A DNA stretch of 64,000 nucleotides from Alphaproteobacteria bacterium (GTDB lineage Bacteria > Pseudomonadota > Alphaproteobacteria > UBA8366 > Aestuariispiraceae), in the NCBI GenBank assembly GCA_030065235.1, contig JASJDC010000001.1, forward strand, positions 1 through 64,000. The letters run 5' to 3'. Below the pieces are notes generated by a model. The model did not search any database. It saw only the letters and a program-made list of their open reading frames with translations, and was not told the DNA's origin. A program made the position numbers and the translations under genes. Position 1 is the first letter of the stretch; each line of letters opens with the position of its first letter. Below are positions 26,527 through 34,740 of this stretch, piece by piece.

Positions 26527-27528
26527 ATGACGGCCGAGGAGAAGGCGCGGCGCGCGGCCGCCTATTGCCTGGAGGCGACGGGGCGCGGCGGCTCCAACCT
26601 TTGGCTTGTCAGCCGCGGCCTGCCGGCGCGCCGGCGGGCCATGTTCGCCGCCGCTTACGCTTCAATGCGCGAGATTGACGATTTCGTCGATGACGGTTTC
26701 TTGGCGCTCGAACCCTATCGCCGCGCCGCCGAACGCGCCGCCGCGCGGCGGCGGGTCGAGAACTGGCGCCGGCAATGCGCCGCCGCCCTGTCCGGCGATC
26801 CCCTGGACGGCGATCCCCCAGACGACGAGGCGGTGGACGGCGTCCATCCCCTGATCCGCCAAGCCCTCTCAGACACGCTCGGCGCCAGCGATCTCGGCGC
26901 CAGGCCGTGGGACGCATTGGCCCAGGCGATGCGCCGCGATGTCGATGAAACGCCGTTCCAGACTTGGTCGGACTTCGATGCGTATTGCGAGGGGGCGACG
27001 GTCGCCCCGGCGGCGATCTTCCTCTATGTGCTCAGTGCGCGGTTTGACGCCGATCGGGCGGTGCATACGCTGCCGGCCGCTATTGAAGACTGCGCGCGCG
27101 ATATGGCGGTCTTCTGCTACCTGGTGCATATCGCTCGCGATCTGACCAAGGATGCGGCGGCGAGCGCCAATTTGATCACGCTGCCCCAGGATGCGCTGGC
27201 CGCGTGCGGACTGACGCGGGAAGGGTTGAACGCCCACTGGTCGGGGCGTTCCGGACAGGCCGACAGCGATGACGGCGTCGTGGCGCTGGTCGCGACGCTC
27301 GCCGACCGCGCCGCCTCCTATCGCGATCGGGCGGAGGCCTGGCGCCGGCGCGTCTCGGAAGGTCTGGGGCTGCGCGAGAAGGCGGCGCTGACCGCCTTGA
27401 TGAGCGTCTATAAGGCCTTGCATGAGCGCATCGCAGCCAACCCCGCCATCGTCTTGTCGCGCGACCCCGCGATACAGGCCCGGCTGAAACAAGAGGCGCT
27501 GGCGGCGGCCTCGGTCGCGCCGCCCTGA
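26527..27528 (+). CDS. squalene/phytoene synthase family protein
   Basis: A 333-residue trans-prenyl head-to-head synthase-like protein. Both aspartate-rich motifs are kept: REIDDFVDD (about residue 57) and HIARDLTKDA (about 205), with YCEGATVAPAAIFLYVL between. It could join two prenyl diphosphates (farnesyl or geranylgeranyl) as a hopanoid- or carotenoid-pathway enzyme, but no other terpenoid genes are nearby. Start ATG 26527 fits the family N-terminus; ATG 26488 is also in frame. It is seven bases ahead of the NDUFAF6-like gene, so the two form an operon. Confidence 0.8.
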   Translation: MTAEEKARRAAAYCLEATGRGGSNLWLVSRGLPARRRAMFAAAYASMREIDDFVDDGFLALEPYRRAAERAAARRRVENWRRQCAAALSGDPLDGDPPDDEAVDGVHPLIRQALSDTLGASDLGARPWDALAQAMRRDVDETPFQTWSDFDAYCEGATVAPAAIFLYVLSARFDADRAVHTLPAAIEDCARDMAVFCYLVHIARDLTKDAAASANLITLPQDALAACGLTREGLNAHWSGRSGQADSDDGVVALVATLADRAASYRDRAEAWRRRVSEGLGLREKAALTALMSVYKALHERIAANPAIVLSRDPAIQARLKQEALAAASVAPP

Positions 27529-27535
27529 TCGTCCT

Positions 27536-28426
27536 ATGGCGTCCGATGATCCCCAGACCGGCCCGGCGCTGAGCCATTGCGGGCGGCTGACCCATGATCG
27601 GGACTATGACCGGTTCCTGACGGCGCTGACGGCGCCGCCCGACCGACGCGAAGCGCTTTTCGCGCTCTACGCCTTCAATTTCGAGGTCGCGAAAGTCAGC
27701 GATGTTGTCTCGGAGAGCCTTTTGGGCGCGATCCGCTTTCTATGGTGGCGCGAAGCGCTTGAAGAATGCGCCGCCGGGACGCCTCGGCGGCATGCGGTGG
27801 TTCTTGCCTTGGCCCCCGAAATCGCCGAGGGGCGGATCCCAAAACCCCAGTTGGATCGGATCATCGATGCGCGCGAGAGCGATCTTGAGCATCGGCCGCC
27901 CGCCGACATGGCGGCGATGGAACGCTATGCGCGCGAGACCGGAGGCGCGCTGACCCTGGCGGCGCTCGGCGCGGTTGGGGCGGCGGAAGAGGGCGCGGCG
28001 CAGGCGCTCTTGAACCGGATCGCCGAAGATGTCGGCGCCGCCTGGGCGCTTGTCGGACTGATGCGGGCGATGCCGCATCAGTTGCGCGCGCGGCGGCGCA
28101 TGCTGCCGGACACGCTGCTCGCCGAGTTCGGCGTGGCCGAGTCCGACCTGTTGGAACTGCGCCCGGTCCCCGGCCTGTCTTCCTGCGTCGCATCGGTCTG
28201 CGCCCATGCCGAAACGTTGCTGAATACCGCGCGCGAGGACGCAAGAACGCTTCCAAACCCATTGATAAAAAACGCGTTTCCGGCCTTGTCCTCAGGTGTA
28301 CTAGCGCGCGCCTACCTGACTCGATTGCGGCGCGCCGGCTTCGATCCCCTCAATCAGGCCGCCGCCAGACCGCCAGTCGGGCGCGGCCTGCGTCTGCTCG
28401 CCGCCCGATGGCGCGGGTCGCTCTAG
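27536..28426 (+). CDS. NDUFAF6-like squalene/phytoene synthase-family protein
   Basis: A 296-residue member of the squalene synthase fold without the DxxxD catalytic motifs. The block ALYAFNFEVAKVSDVVSESLLGAIRFLWWREAL resembles mitochondrial NDUFAF6, a complex I assembly factor. In alphaproteobacteria this gene normally follows secDF and the Mth938 (NDUFAF3-like) gene. Here it is about 5 kb further on, preceded by the catalytic-type paralogue at 26527. A role in respiratory complex I assembly is inferred. Confidence 0.75.
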   Translation: MASDDPQTGPALSHCGRLTHDRDYDRFLTALTAPPDRREALFALYAFNFEVAKVSDVVSESLLGAIRFLWWREALEECAAGTPRRHAVVLALAPEIAEGRIPKPQLDRIIDARESDLEHRPPADMAAMERYARETGGALTLAALGAVGAAEEGAAQALLNRIAEDVGAAWALVGLMRAMPHQLRARRRMLPDTLLAEFGVAESDLLELRPVPGLSSCVASVCAHAETLLNTAREDARTLPNPLIKNAFPALSSGVLARAYLTRLRRAGFDPLNQAAARPPVGRGLRLLAARWRGSL

Positions 28427-28443
28427 CTCATGGGCGATAGATG

Positions 28444-28460
28444 GGATTTTAGCAAAATCC
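28444..28460. repeat. hairpin between the NDUFAF6-like gene and flagellin
   Basis: GGATTTT-AGC-AAAATCC is a perfect 7-bp inverted repeat 17 bases after the NDUFAF6-like stop. It may be a terminator of that operon (without a T run) or an operator upstream of the flagellin gene. Confidence 0.45.
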
Positions 28461-28514
28461 GCCTTCTTAATGGAAAATCAGGGCTTTCGGTGATACATTA
28501 GAAAATGGAGAGAG

Positions 28515-28528
28515 TTGGGAGAACCCAA
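28515..28528 (+). promoter_or_regulatory. hairpin just before the flagellin ribosome-binding site
   Basis: TTGGG-AGAA-CCCAA is a perfect 5-bp stem-loop. It ends three bases before the AGGAGAG Shine-Dalgarno (28532-28538) of the flagellin gene. Flagellin mRNA leaders in alphaproteobacteria such as Caulobacter are controlled by the FlbT protein, so this may be a comparable site. Confidence 0.4.
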
Positions 28529-28544
28529 TTTAGGAGAGAGTAGA

Positions 28545-29444
28545 ATGACTGATGTGTCTCTGACGGCCGCCCAGCGGTCGTCGTTGCTTGCTTTGCAGCG
28601 GACGGCTTCCGCAGCGGACGACGCCAATCGAAACATCACCACGGGCCGACGCGTCAACGAGGTCAATGATGACCCTGTCGCGTTCTTTATCGCCCGGCAA
28701 TTGACCGAACGCGGGGCGGAATTCACTGAGGCGCGCGAGAATATCGATCAAGGCATCAGCGCCGCGCGGGTCAGTATCGAGGCGCTGGACACGATCGAGG
28801 ATTTCACCAATCAGTTGCGCGGTCTGGCGGAGGCGGCGCGGTCGACGGACGATCCCGGCCGGCTGGCTTCTCTGCAGCAGCAGTTTGAGACGATCGGCCG
28901 GCAGATCTCGGAAGTGGCGCGGGACGCGTCCTTCGGCGGTCAGAACCTGCTCTCGTCGGACAATAACGATCTGACGATCAATGTCGGCGCCAATGACAGC
29001 GCGCAACTGACCATTGAATCGAACAATCTGGTGGCCGAGACGGCCGGTTCGGGCACGCTGTTCGATGCGGACGCCTTCACCGCCGAGGGCGACATCAGGC
29101 TGGAAGAGCTTGGCGTGACCGGCGGCGACTTCACCAGCTTCCTGACCAACCCCGGTGAGATCGACGCCCTGATCGGTAATCTGACGGAAGGGGTCGACCG
29201 GGCGCGGGCCCAAGCGCAGAGCTTCGGGTCGACCATCGCGGTGCTGCAGGAACGCGCCGAGTTCGACGCCGCGGCGGCGAATGAGCTGCAGGCGGGCGGC
29301 GACGCCCTGACCTTGGCCGATCTCAATGAAGAGGCCGCGCTGAGCGTCGCCGCGCAGACCCGCAGCCAGTTGGGGACGCAGGCCCTGTCCATCTCCGGCG
29401 GCCAGCAACGCGCCCTCCTGTCGTTGATCGAGGGTTCGGTCTAA
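28545..29444 (+). CDS. flagellin
   Basis: A 299-residue flagellin with the conserved coiled-coil ends and a short middle. The N-terminus MTDVSLTAAQRSSLLALQRT and INTGRRVNEVNDDPVAFFIA-like block (here NITTGRRVNEVNDDPVAFFIA) match the filament core; the C-terminus has QLGTQALSISGGQQRALLSLI. It is short, with little surface-exposed domain. The start is supported by AGGAGAG six bases upstream. It stands alone: no flagellar operon genes are in the window, so it may be one of several flagellins. Confidence 0.85.
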   Translation: MTDVSLTAAQRSSLLALQRTASAADDANRNITTGRRVNEVNDDPVAFFIARQLTERGAEFTEARENIDQGISAARVSIEALDTIEDFTNQLRGLAEAARSTDDPGRLASLQQQFETIGRQISEVARDASFGGQNLLSSDNNDLTINVGANDSAQLTIESNNLVAETAGSGTLFDADAFTAEGDIRLEELGVTGGDFTSFLTNPGEIDALIGNLTEGVDRARAQAQSFGSTIAVLQERAEFDAAAANELQAGGDALTLADLNEEAALSVAAQTRSQLGTQALSISGGQQRALLSLIEGSV

Positions 29445-29484
29445 GCGAACAGTCGACGCCGAGATCGTGTCGATCCATTCGGGC

Positions 29485-29521
29485 CGGCCACGCGCTCTCA
29501 CCGATTGAGACCGCGTGGTCG
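29485..29521 (+). terminator. large hairpin after the flagellin gene
   Basis: CCACGCG-C-TCTCA (29488-29500) pairs with TGAGA-C-CGCGTGG (29506-29518), twelve pairs with a single C-C mismatch and a five-base loop; CGG extends it outward. It lies 43 bases after the flagellin stop. No T run follows, so it is a probable transcript end or stability hairpin. Confidence 0.5.
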
Positions 29522-29643
29522 TGGACCCACTGCGCAATCATGCGGTATTCGCTTTCGCTCTCCCCCCGGCGTTGGGCGTCCAAACTGTATACGATTGTCT
29601 AGACCGCGGTTAGGATCGCAGTATCGCTCACCGGGAGGTTCAT

Positions 29644-30150
29644 ATGCGCTCTGTATTTTCGACTCTTGCGTCAGTGGCGCTCGCTACGAGCATATCGCTG
29701 TCTGTTGTCAGCGGCTTGGCTGCGGCGGCGAACTCGCCCGCCAAGGACGCGGCGCTGGTCGAGTTGATGGACGAAATGAACATCGACGGGATGTGGGGGG
29801 ATATGGTTCGCGCTATGGCGGACCCAGTAATGGCCCAGTTGAGCCAACAGTTTCCGAACGCGCCCGACGACGTTAAACGTGGAATAAACGACATCGTGCT
29901 CCAGTCATTGGGTGAGCTTAAGCCGTTGGTCGTCTCGTCGGTGGCGAGACTCTTGACCAAGTACTATACGGCGGAAGAAATGCAGGACCTCGTGGCGTTT
30001 TATCGCACACCGACAGGCCGAAAGTCATTGCAGCTTATGCCTGCGTTGAACCAGGAGATAATGGCGTTGACGCCGCAGATACAGCAGGAGGTCATGCCCA
30101 AGATGGCGCGGCGGCTCGAAGAATTCCTCAAGGGGCGTGGATTGCTTTAG
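29644..30150 (+). CDS. DUF2059-domain exported protein
   Basis: A 168-residue periplasmic protein. The first 28 residues are a signal peptide (SVFSTLASVALATSISLSVV, then cleavage after AAA). A DUF2059 domain follows: LLTKYYTAEEMQDLVAFYRTPTGRKSLQLMPAL is its hallmark. The function of the family is unknown; it is widespread in Gram-negative bacteria. GGGAGG lies six bases before the ATG. Confidence 0.82.
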   Translation: MRSVFSTLASVALATSISLSVVSGLAAAANSPAKDAALVELMDEMNIDGMWGDMVRAMADPVMAQLSQQFPNAPDDVKRGINDIVLQSLGELKPLVVSSVARLLTKYYTAEEMQDLVAFYRTPTGRKSLQLMPALNQEIMALTPQIQQEVMPKMARRLEEFLKGRGLL

Positions 30151-30291
30151 AAGGCTGGAGGGCGAGCTTCACGGCGAAGGGTTCGAAAGAACACGCCGCC
30201 ATCACAGCCTTGCGATGCGCGCCTTTGCGCGTTGCGGAACGCCTGGGTTGGCCTATATTTCTTGCATGACGCTTTTCCGAAAGCTCTTCCG

Positions 30292-31050
30292 ATGAGGCGC
30301 GCGCTGCGCATCCTGCGCGGCACGCTCGTCGTGTTCGTCGCAATGCTGACCGGGCCGGCGGCGGTCGCCGTTTCGGCGCAGGACCGCTCAAACGATTGGC
30401 GCACGGCGTCGCGCGAAAGCGCCCAGATGGCGCCCGACCCGGCGACCACGCCCGAAGCGGTCATTCAGGTCTACGGCGCAAGGGCCTTTCGCTGGCGCGG
30501 CGCGTTCGCGGTGCATACCTGGATCGCCGTGAAGCCGGAAATGGCGTCGCACTACACCACCTACGAAGTCGTCGGTTGGGGCGTGCGGCGCGGCTATGGA
30601 AACGCCATTCGAGTCCGGCGCGGCGCGCCTGACCGCTATTGGTTCGGCGCGGAGCCGGAAATCTATGGCGATCTACGTGGCCCTGAGGCCGAGGCGGCGA
30701 TCGTCAAGATCGAGCAGGCGATCGCGGACTATCCCTATCGCAGCAGCTATACGACCTGGCCTGGACCGAACTCCAACACCTTTGTGGCGCATGTCCTGCG
30801 CCAGGTTCCGGAAGTCGGCGCCGATCTGCCGCCACACGCCATCGGCAAGGATTTCCTGCCGGGTCCGGCGCTGGCGGCGACGACTCCGTCCGGCACGGGC
30901 GCGCAGCTTTCCTTCTTCGGTTTGCTCGGCGTCGCCGTCGGCGTCGAGGAAGGGTTGGAAGTAAATGTGCTGGGCCTGAATTTCGGCTTCGACCCGAACG
31001 ATCTAGCTCTGCGGCTGCCCGGCTTCGGCAAAGTCGGCTTCGGCGACTAA
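30292..31050 (+). CDS. DUF3750-domain exported protein
   Basis: A 252-residue protein with a signal peptide (RILRGTLVVFVAMLTGPAAV, likely cleaved after VSA) and a DUF3750 domain. Diagnostic parts are VHTWIAVKPEMASHYTTYEVVGWG, the ADYPYRSSYTTWPGPNSNTFV core and LPPHAIGKDF. The His and the NSNT segment suggest a papain-like or amidase fold, but no function is known. ATG 30292 opens the signal peptide; the frame is open upstream. It converges on the sodium channel gene with a four-base gap. Confidence 0.75.
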   Translation: MRRALRILRGTLVVFVAMLTGPAAVAVSAQDRSNDWRTASRESAQMAPDPATTPEAVIQVYGARAFRWRGAFAVHTWIAVKPEMASHYTTYEVVGWGVRRGYGNAIRVRRGAPDRYWFGAEPEIYGDLRGPEAEAAIVKIEQAIADYPYRSSYTTWPGPNSNTFVAHVLRQVPEVGADLPPHAIGKDFLPGPALAATTPSGTGAQLSFFGLLGVAVGVEEGLEVNVLGLNFGFDPNDLALRLPGFGKVGFGD

Positions 31051-31054
31051 CCAT

Positions 31055-31885
31055 CTAAGGAGCGGGCGTTCGATCCCTCGGCATCGCCGCGCGAACCGCC
31101 GCCAGTTCCGCTCGCAGCGCCTTAATTTCACCTGCCAAGTCAGCGTCTTCGGAGGCTTTCCGGCCCTCCGCCTCCTTTTCATGAAGGGTCTGCAGAGAGT
31201 TCACAATCAAGGCGATGAAGAGGTTCAGGACGGCGAAACTGGTGACGATGATAAAAGGCACGAAAAAGGCCCAAGCCCAGGGATGCGCCTCCATCACCGG
31301 GCGCACGATCCCCATCGACCAACTTTCCAGCGTCATGACCTGAAACAGCGTGTACATCGACTCGCCAACCCCGCCGAACCAATGCGGATGGCTGGCCCCG
31401 AAGAGTTTGGTGGCCATCACCGCCGCGATATAGAAGACCAGCGCCAGAACGGCGGCGATCGAGCCCATGCCCGGGATCGAAGAGAGCAGGGCGCCCACGA
31501 CGAACCGCATCTGCGGCACCACCGACAGCAGGCGCAGCGCTCGCAGGATCCGCAACGCCCGCAGCACGGAGAAGGGGCCCGAGGCTGGCACCAGCGCGAT
31601 CGCCACGATGACGAAGTCGAAGACGTTCCAGGGATCGCGGAAGAACCGTCGGCGATAGACCAACAGTTTCAAGGCGATCTCGATCGTGAAGATCGACAGC
31701 GCCACACGGTCGATCGCCAGCAGCAGCCCGCCGGCCCGCTCCATCCAGAACGGTGATGTCTCCAGGCCCAGCGTGACCGCATTGACGGCGATGACCGCGC
31801 TGATGAAATGACTGAAACGACGATGTTCGACCAGGGCGGTCAACCGGCCGATCGGTGAACGGTCGGGTTTCGGGGTCTCGGACAT
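31055..31885 (-). CDS. voltage-gated sodium channel (BacNav type)
   Basis: A 276-residue single-domain six-helix cation channel. S4 is the arginine ladder VLRALRILRALRLLSVVPQMR, and the pore loop carries the selectivity filter TLESWSM, the same as in well-known bacterial sodium channels (NavAb type). S6 is FIIVTSFAVLNLFIALIVNSL, followed by a C-terminal coiled coil (DLAGEIKALRAELAAVRAAM) that assembles the tetramer. The start at 31885 (MSETPKPDRSP) is chosen because the residues upstream have no similarity. It is probably involved in membrane excitability or motility; the flagellin gene is 1.6 kb away. Confidence 0.92.
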   Translation of the reverse strand: MSETPKPDRSPIGRLTALVEHRRFSHFISAVIAVNAVTLGLETSPFWMERAGGLLLAIDRVALSIFTIEIALKLLVYRRRFFRDPWNVFDFVIVAIALVPASGPFSVLRALRILRALRLLSVVPQMRFVVGALLSSIPGMGSIAAVLALVFYIAAVMATKLFGASHPHWFGGVGESMYTLFQVMTLESWSMGIVRPVMEAHPWAWAFFVPFIIVTSFAVLNLFIALIVNSLQTLHEKEAEGRKASEDADLAGEIKALRAELAAVRAAMPRDRTPAP

Positions 31886-31993
31886 AGCGACATGCGACCT
31901 TTGGGGAATTGTGACGGTGTTCGCGGACGCGCCGACATATAAGACCGACCGGGCGCGCCGCAAGGGTCGCGCTTTCGTGCGTTTGGCCGCGCC

Positions 31994-32803
31994 CTACAAG
32001 AACCCGCCGTCGACTCGGAACTCCTGCGCCGTGCAGCCGCGCGCCGCGGCCGACGCCAAGAACAGCGTCATTTCGACGACATCCGCCTCGATCATCGGGC
32101 GCTTGAGGCATTGCCGCTCGAGGATCTCCGCCTCGCGCTCGGCGTCGATCCACAATCTGCGCTGTCTTTCGGTCAGGATCGCGCCGGCGAAGAGGGCGTT
32201 GACCCGGATTCCGTCGGGTCCGAAGTCTCGCGCCAAAGACCGGGTCAGCCCCAACACGCCCGCCTTGCAGGTATTATAAATGCTGAGATCGCCGACACCG
32301 ATCCAGGGCGCGATCGAGCCGAAATTCACGATCGAGCCGCCGCCGCCCGCCTTCATCAGCGGATGCGCCGCGCGCGCAGCCATGAATTGATGCTTCAAAT
32401 TCACGGCGACGCTGTTGTCCCAGAAGGCGTCGTCCGCTTCCGCGACGCTGTGGCGCGCATCATTCGCGGCGTTGTTGATCAAGGCGTAAAGCGCGCCGGT
32501 AGCCTCGAAGGCTTTTGTGATCGCCGCCTCCAGCGCCGGCGTGTCGGTCACATCGCAGCGCGTGAAAACAGGTGGCGATTCCGCTTTGGGCGTCAATTCG
32601 GAGACCAGCGCCGCGCCGGCCGCCGCATCAAGATCGACGAAATGGACAAGCGCGCCTTGGCCGGAGAAGCCTCGGACGATTTCCGCGCCGATTCCCGAAG
32701 CGCCGCCGCTGACAAAGACCGTGCCGCCTCGCAGGTCTGGATAGCGGGCGATGATGGCGTCCGTCGGGGCCGGATCAGCGATCCCGGCGTTTGACTTCGA
32801 CAT
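31994..32803 (-). CDS. short-chain dehydrogenase/reductase
   Basis: A 269-residue NAD(P)-dependent SDR. It has the nucleotide motif GGASGIGAE (about residue 33), NNAAND, and a catalytic site made of Ser in FGSIAP, Tyr in IYNTCKAG and its Lys. FVDLDAAAG, with an Asp after the second strand, suggests NAD. The substrate is unknown; sugar- or steroid-like substrates are common for such SDRs. Its start overlaps the 3' end of the UnbV-type lipoprotein gene by 29 bases on the same strand, so the two are co-expressed. Confidence 0.85.
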   Translation of the reverse strand: MSKSNAGIADPAPTDAIIARYPDLRGGTVFVSGGASGIGAEIVRGFSGQGALVHFVDLDAAAGAALVSELTPKAESPPVFTRCDVTDTPALEAAITKAFEATGALYALINNAANDARHSVAEADDAFWDNSVAVNLKHQFMAARAAHPLMKAGGGGSIVNFGSIAPWIGVGDLSIYNTCKAGVLGLTRSLARDFGPDGIRVNALFAGAILTERQRRLWIDAEREAEILERQCLKRPMIEADVVEMTLFLASAAARGCTAQEFRVDGGFL

Positions 32804-34472
32804 CCGTATCGCCTTTTCGGATCAGCTCGTAGCGCGCGTTCGCCGCGACTGTGATCCAGTCGGTGCGCGCGCCGCCGGGCCAAAGCACCCGAACCTGCGG
32901 CTCGGACGCGGCGCCGAGCCCGACATGGATGGGCGCCGCGCCGCCGCCGCCGGCGTGACCGCCGCCGACCGTAACCATGCGGCGCTGCAGGCGGCCGTCT
33001 TCGGTGACGATCTCGACACTGGCGCCGACGGCGCGTGTGTTGATGGCCGCTTGGCGCAGCGACAGCGTAAGCCAATTGGCGCCCTCGTCTGCGGCCCGAC
33101 GATTCTCGAACAGGCTGGTCGGCTGATTTCGATTCACGACGACAATGTCCAACAAACCGTCCCGGTTGAAATCGGCGACAGCGCCGCCGCGCCCCTGGGT
33201 GTTCAAGCCGACGCCCGCCGCCTCGCCGGCCTCTTCGAATAAGCCGTCGCCGCGCCCGAGCAACAGCGAGTCCGGATCGAAGGCCGCGAATTGCGGCATC
33301 GAGTCCACATTGCCTTTCACAATCAACAGGTCGGCGTGACCGTCATTGTTAAAGTCCGCGAAGGCGTTGTGCCAGCTGGTGGAGGGGCGCGGGTCGCCGC
33401 CGGTATAGGGTCGTTGCGCCGCTGCGCCGCTGGCCCAGGCGACATCCTCCAGCACCGGCCGGCCGGAGGTCGGGTCCTTCAGCCGATACAGGCGGTTCTC
33501 CGCCATGTTCGACACCGCGATTTCCGGCCGCCCGTCGCCATCGACATCGCTGGCGGCCAGCCCCATGCCCCAGATCTTTTCCTCCATCCACCCGTCATCG
33601 GGGCCGAGAAAAGCCGGAACGCCGGTCTGGAAAGTCACCAACTGCTCCGATCCGTCCGGATCGTAATATTGCCGATCGTTGGAGATCCGCAGATCGGCGG
33701 CGCCGTCGCCGCGCCAATCGACAAACAGCATCGACAGCGGACAATGGCTCGGCTCGAGCGTCGTTTCGACATAGCCCGGCGGGGCGTTGCGCGGCGTCAG
33801 CAGACGGTTGGCCTCGCAATTGCCGGTTTTGTCCAGCGGCCGGTCGCGATCGACATAGTTGCCGATCACCAAAGTCGGCCGGCGGTCCTGCGCTCGCCAG
33901 AAAGCGGCGAAAGCGGTCGTCCAACGACCGGAGGCCGCGACGCCCGTGTCGGCGCGGCGTTGGAACTGGCAATCGCCCTGATTTTCAAGCAGAGCGTTGC
34001 GCCCGAACCGCATGACGAACAGGTCGAGATCGCCGTCATTGTCGAAATCCAAAGCATAGGCGCCGCTGACGCGGTGCGCGCGACGGTCGCCGAGGGCCAG
34101 GGCGACGGCGCCGCGCCGGTCGGCGAAGGCGATGCGGTCGCCGGGCGCGGAGATATTCTCAAACAAACGCGCCGGTCCTGCGCCGCCGGCGAGAAAAAGA
34201 TCCTCGTCGCCGTCTTGATCGCAATCGAAAGCGGTCGCGCCGCCGCCAACCAGAAAATCGGCGTCGCCGACAAAGCGGTGGGTGACGCCGGCGGCGACGG
34301 CGCGCTCTTCAAACCAGGAGTCGGATGCGGCGGTGGCTCCTCCCGACGCTTGGACGTCAGGTCCGGTCGAGCCGCCAGATTGAGCTGAGGCGCAGGCGCT
34401 CAAGGCGAACATGACCAGCGCGCCGATCGTGCTAACCGCGCCAACGCGAATTGAGATGAATTCGCGGTTCAA
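32775..34472 (-). CDS. FG-GAP/VCBS repeat lipoprotein with ASPIC/UnbV domain
   Basis: A CRTAC1-type secreted protein of about 565 residues. Near the N-terminus is a lipobox (MFALSACASAQ), so it is a lipoprotein. A beta-propeller of FG-GAP repeats follows, with calcium-binding Asp-rich loops: FDCDQDGDEDLFL, LDFDNDGDLDLFV, DVDGDGRPEIAV, DFNNDGHADLLIV, DFNRDGLLDIVVV. The C-terminus is an ASPIC/UnbV domain (NWLTLSLRQ, PQVRVLWPGG). The start is uncertain: TTG at 34472 places the lipobox about 25 residues in, which fits. It may bind an extracellular partner or surface glycan. It overlaps the SDR gene. Confidence 0.75.
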   Translation of the reverse strand: MNREFISIRVGAVSTIGALVMFALSACASAQSGGSTGPDVQASGGATAASDSWFEERAVAAGVTHRFVGDADFLVGGGATAFDCDQDGDEDLFLAGGAGPARLFENISAPGDRIAFADRRGAVALALGDRRAHRVSGAYALDFDNDGDLDLFVMRFGRNALLENQGDCQFQRRADTGVAASGRWTTAFAAFWRAQDRRPTLVIGNYVDRDRPLDKTGNCEANRLLTPRNAPPGYVETTLEPSHCPLSMLFVDWRGDGAADLRISNDRQYYDPDGSEQLVTFQTGVPAFLGPDDGWMEEKIWGMGLAASDVDGDGRPEIAVSNMAENRLYRLKDPTSGRPVLEDVAWASGAAAQRPYTGGDPRPSTSWHNAFADFNNDGHADLLIVKGNVDSMPQFAAFDPDSLLLGRGDGLFEEAGEAAGVGLNTQGRGGAVADFNRDGLLDIVVVNRNQPTSLFENRRAADEGANWLTLSLRQAAINTRAVGASVEIVTEDGRLQRRMVTVGGGHAGGGGAAPIHVGLGAASEPQVRVLWPGGARTDWITVAANARYELIRKGDTDVEVKRRDR

Positions 34473-34740
34473 GCCTGTCGTCCCCCTGCCTCGGCGCGAA
34501 ATCCCACAATGGGCGAATGGTTTTCTTGAAGTATCGGAAATCCCAAGATAATTCGCCATCGCCCAAGTCTTACTGTTGACGAATGAGCGAGGCCCATTCA
34601 AGGTAAAACTAAGGATCGAGATCAAATAGTCGACGGCGTGGGGTCGTCGGCCCGAACTTGGTCGGATGAGCGCGCGCAAAGCGCGGCGATTGAACGTCGG
34701 CCTTGACGCCGCTCTGCAAAGAACATTGGGAGGGATATGG

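Noticed and set aside
33291-34388. 365-codon plus-strand open frame
   Set aside because: Antisense to the FG-GAP lipoprotein gene, which shows repeated calcium-binding loops.
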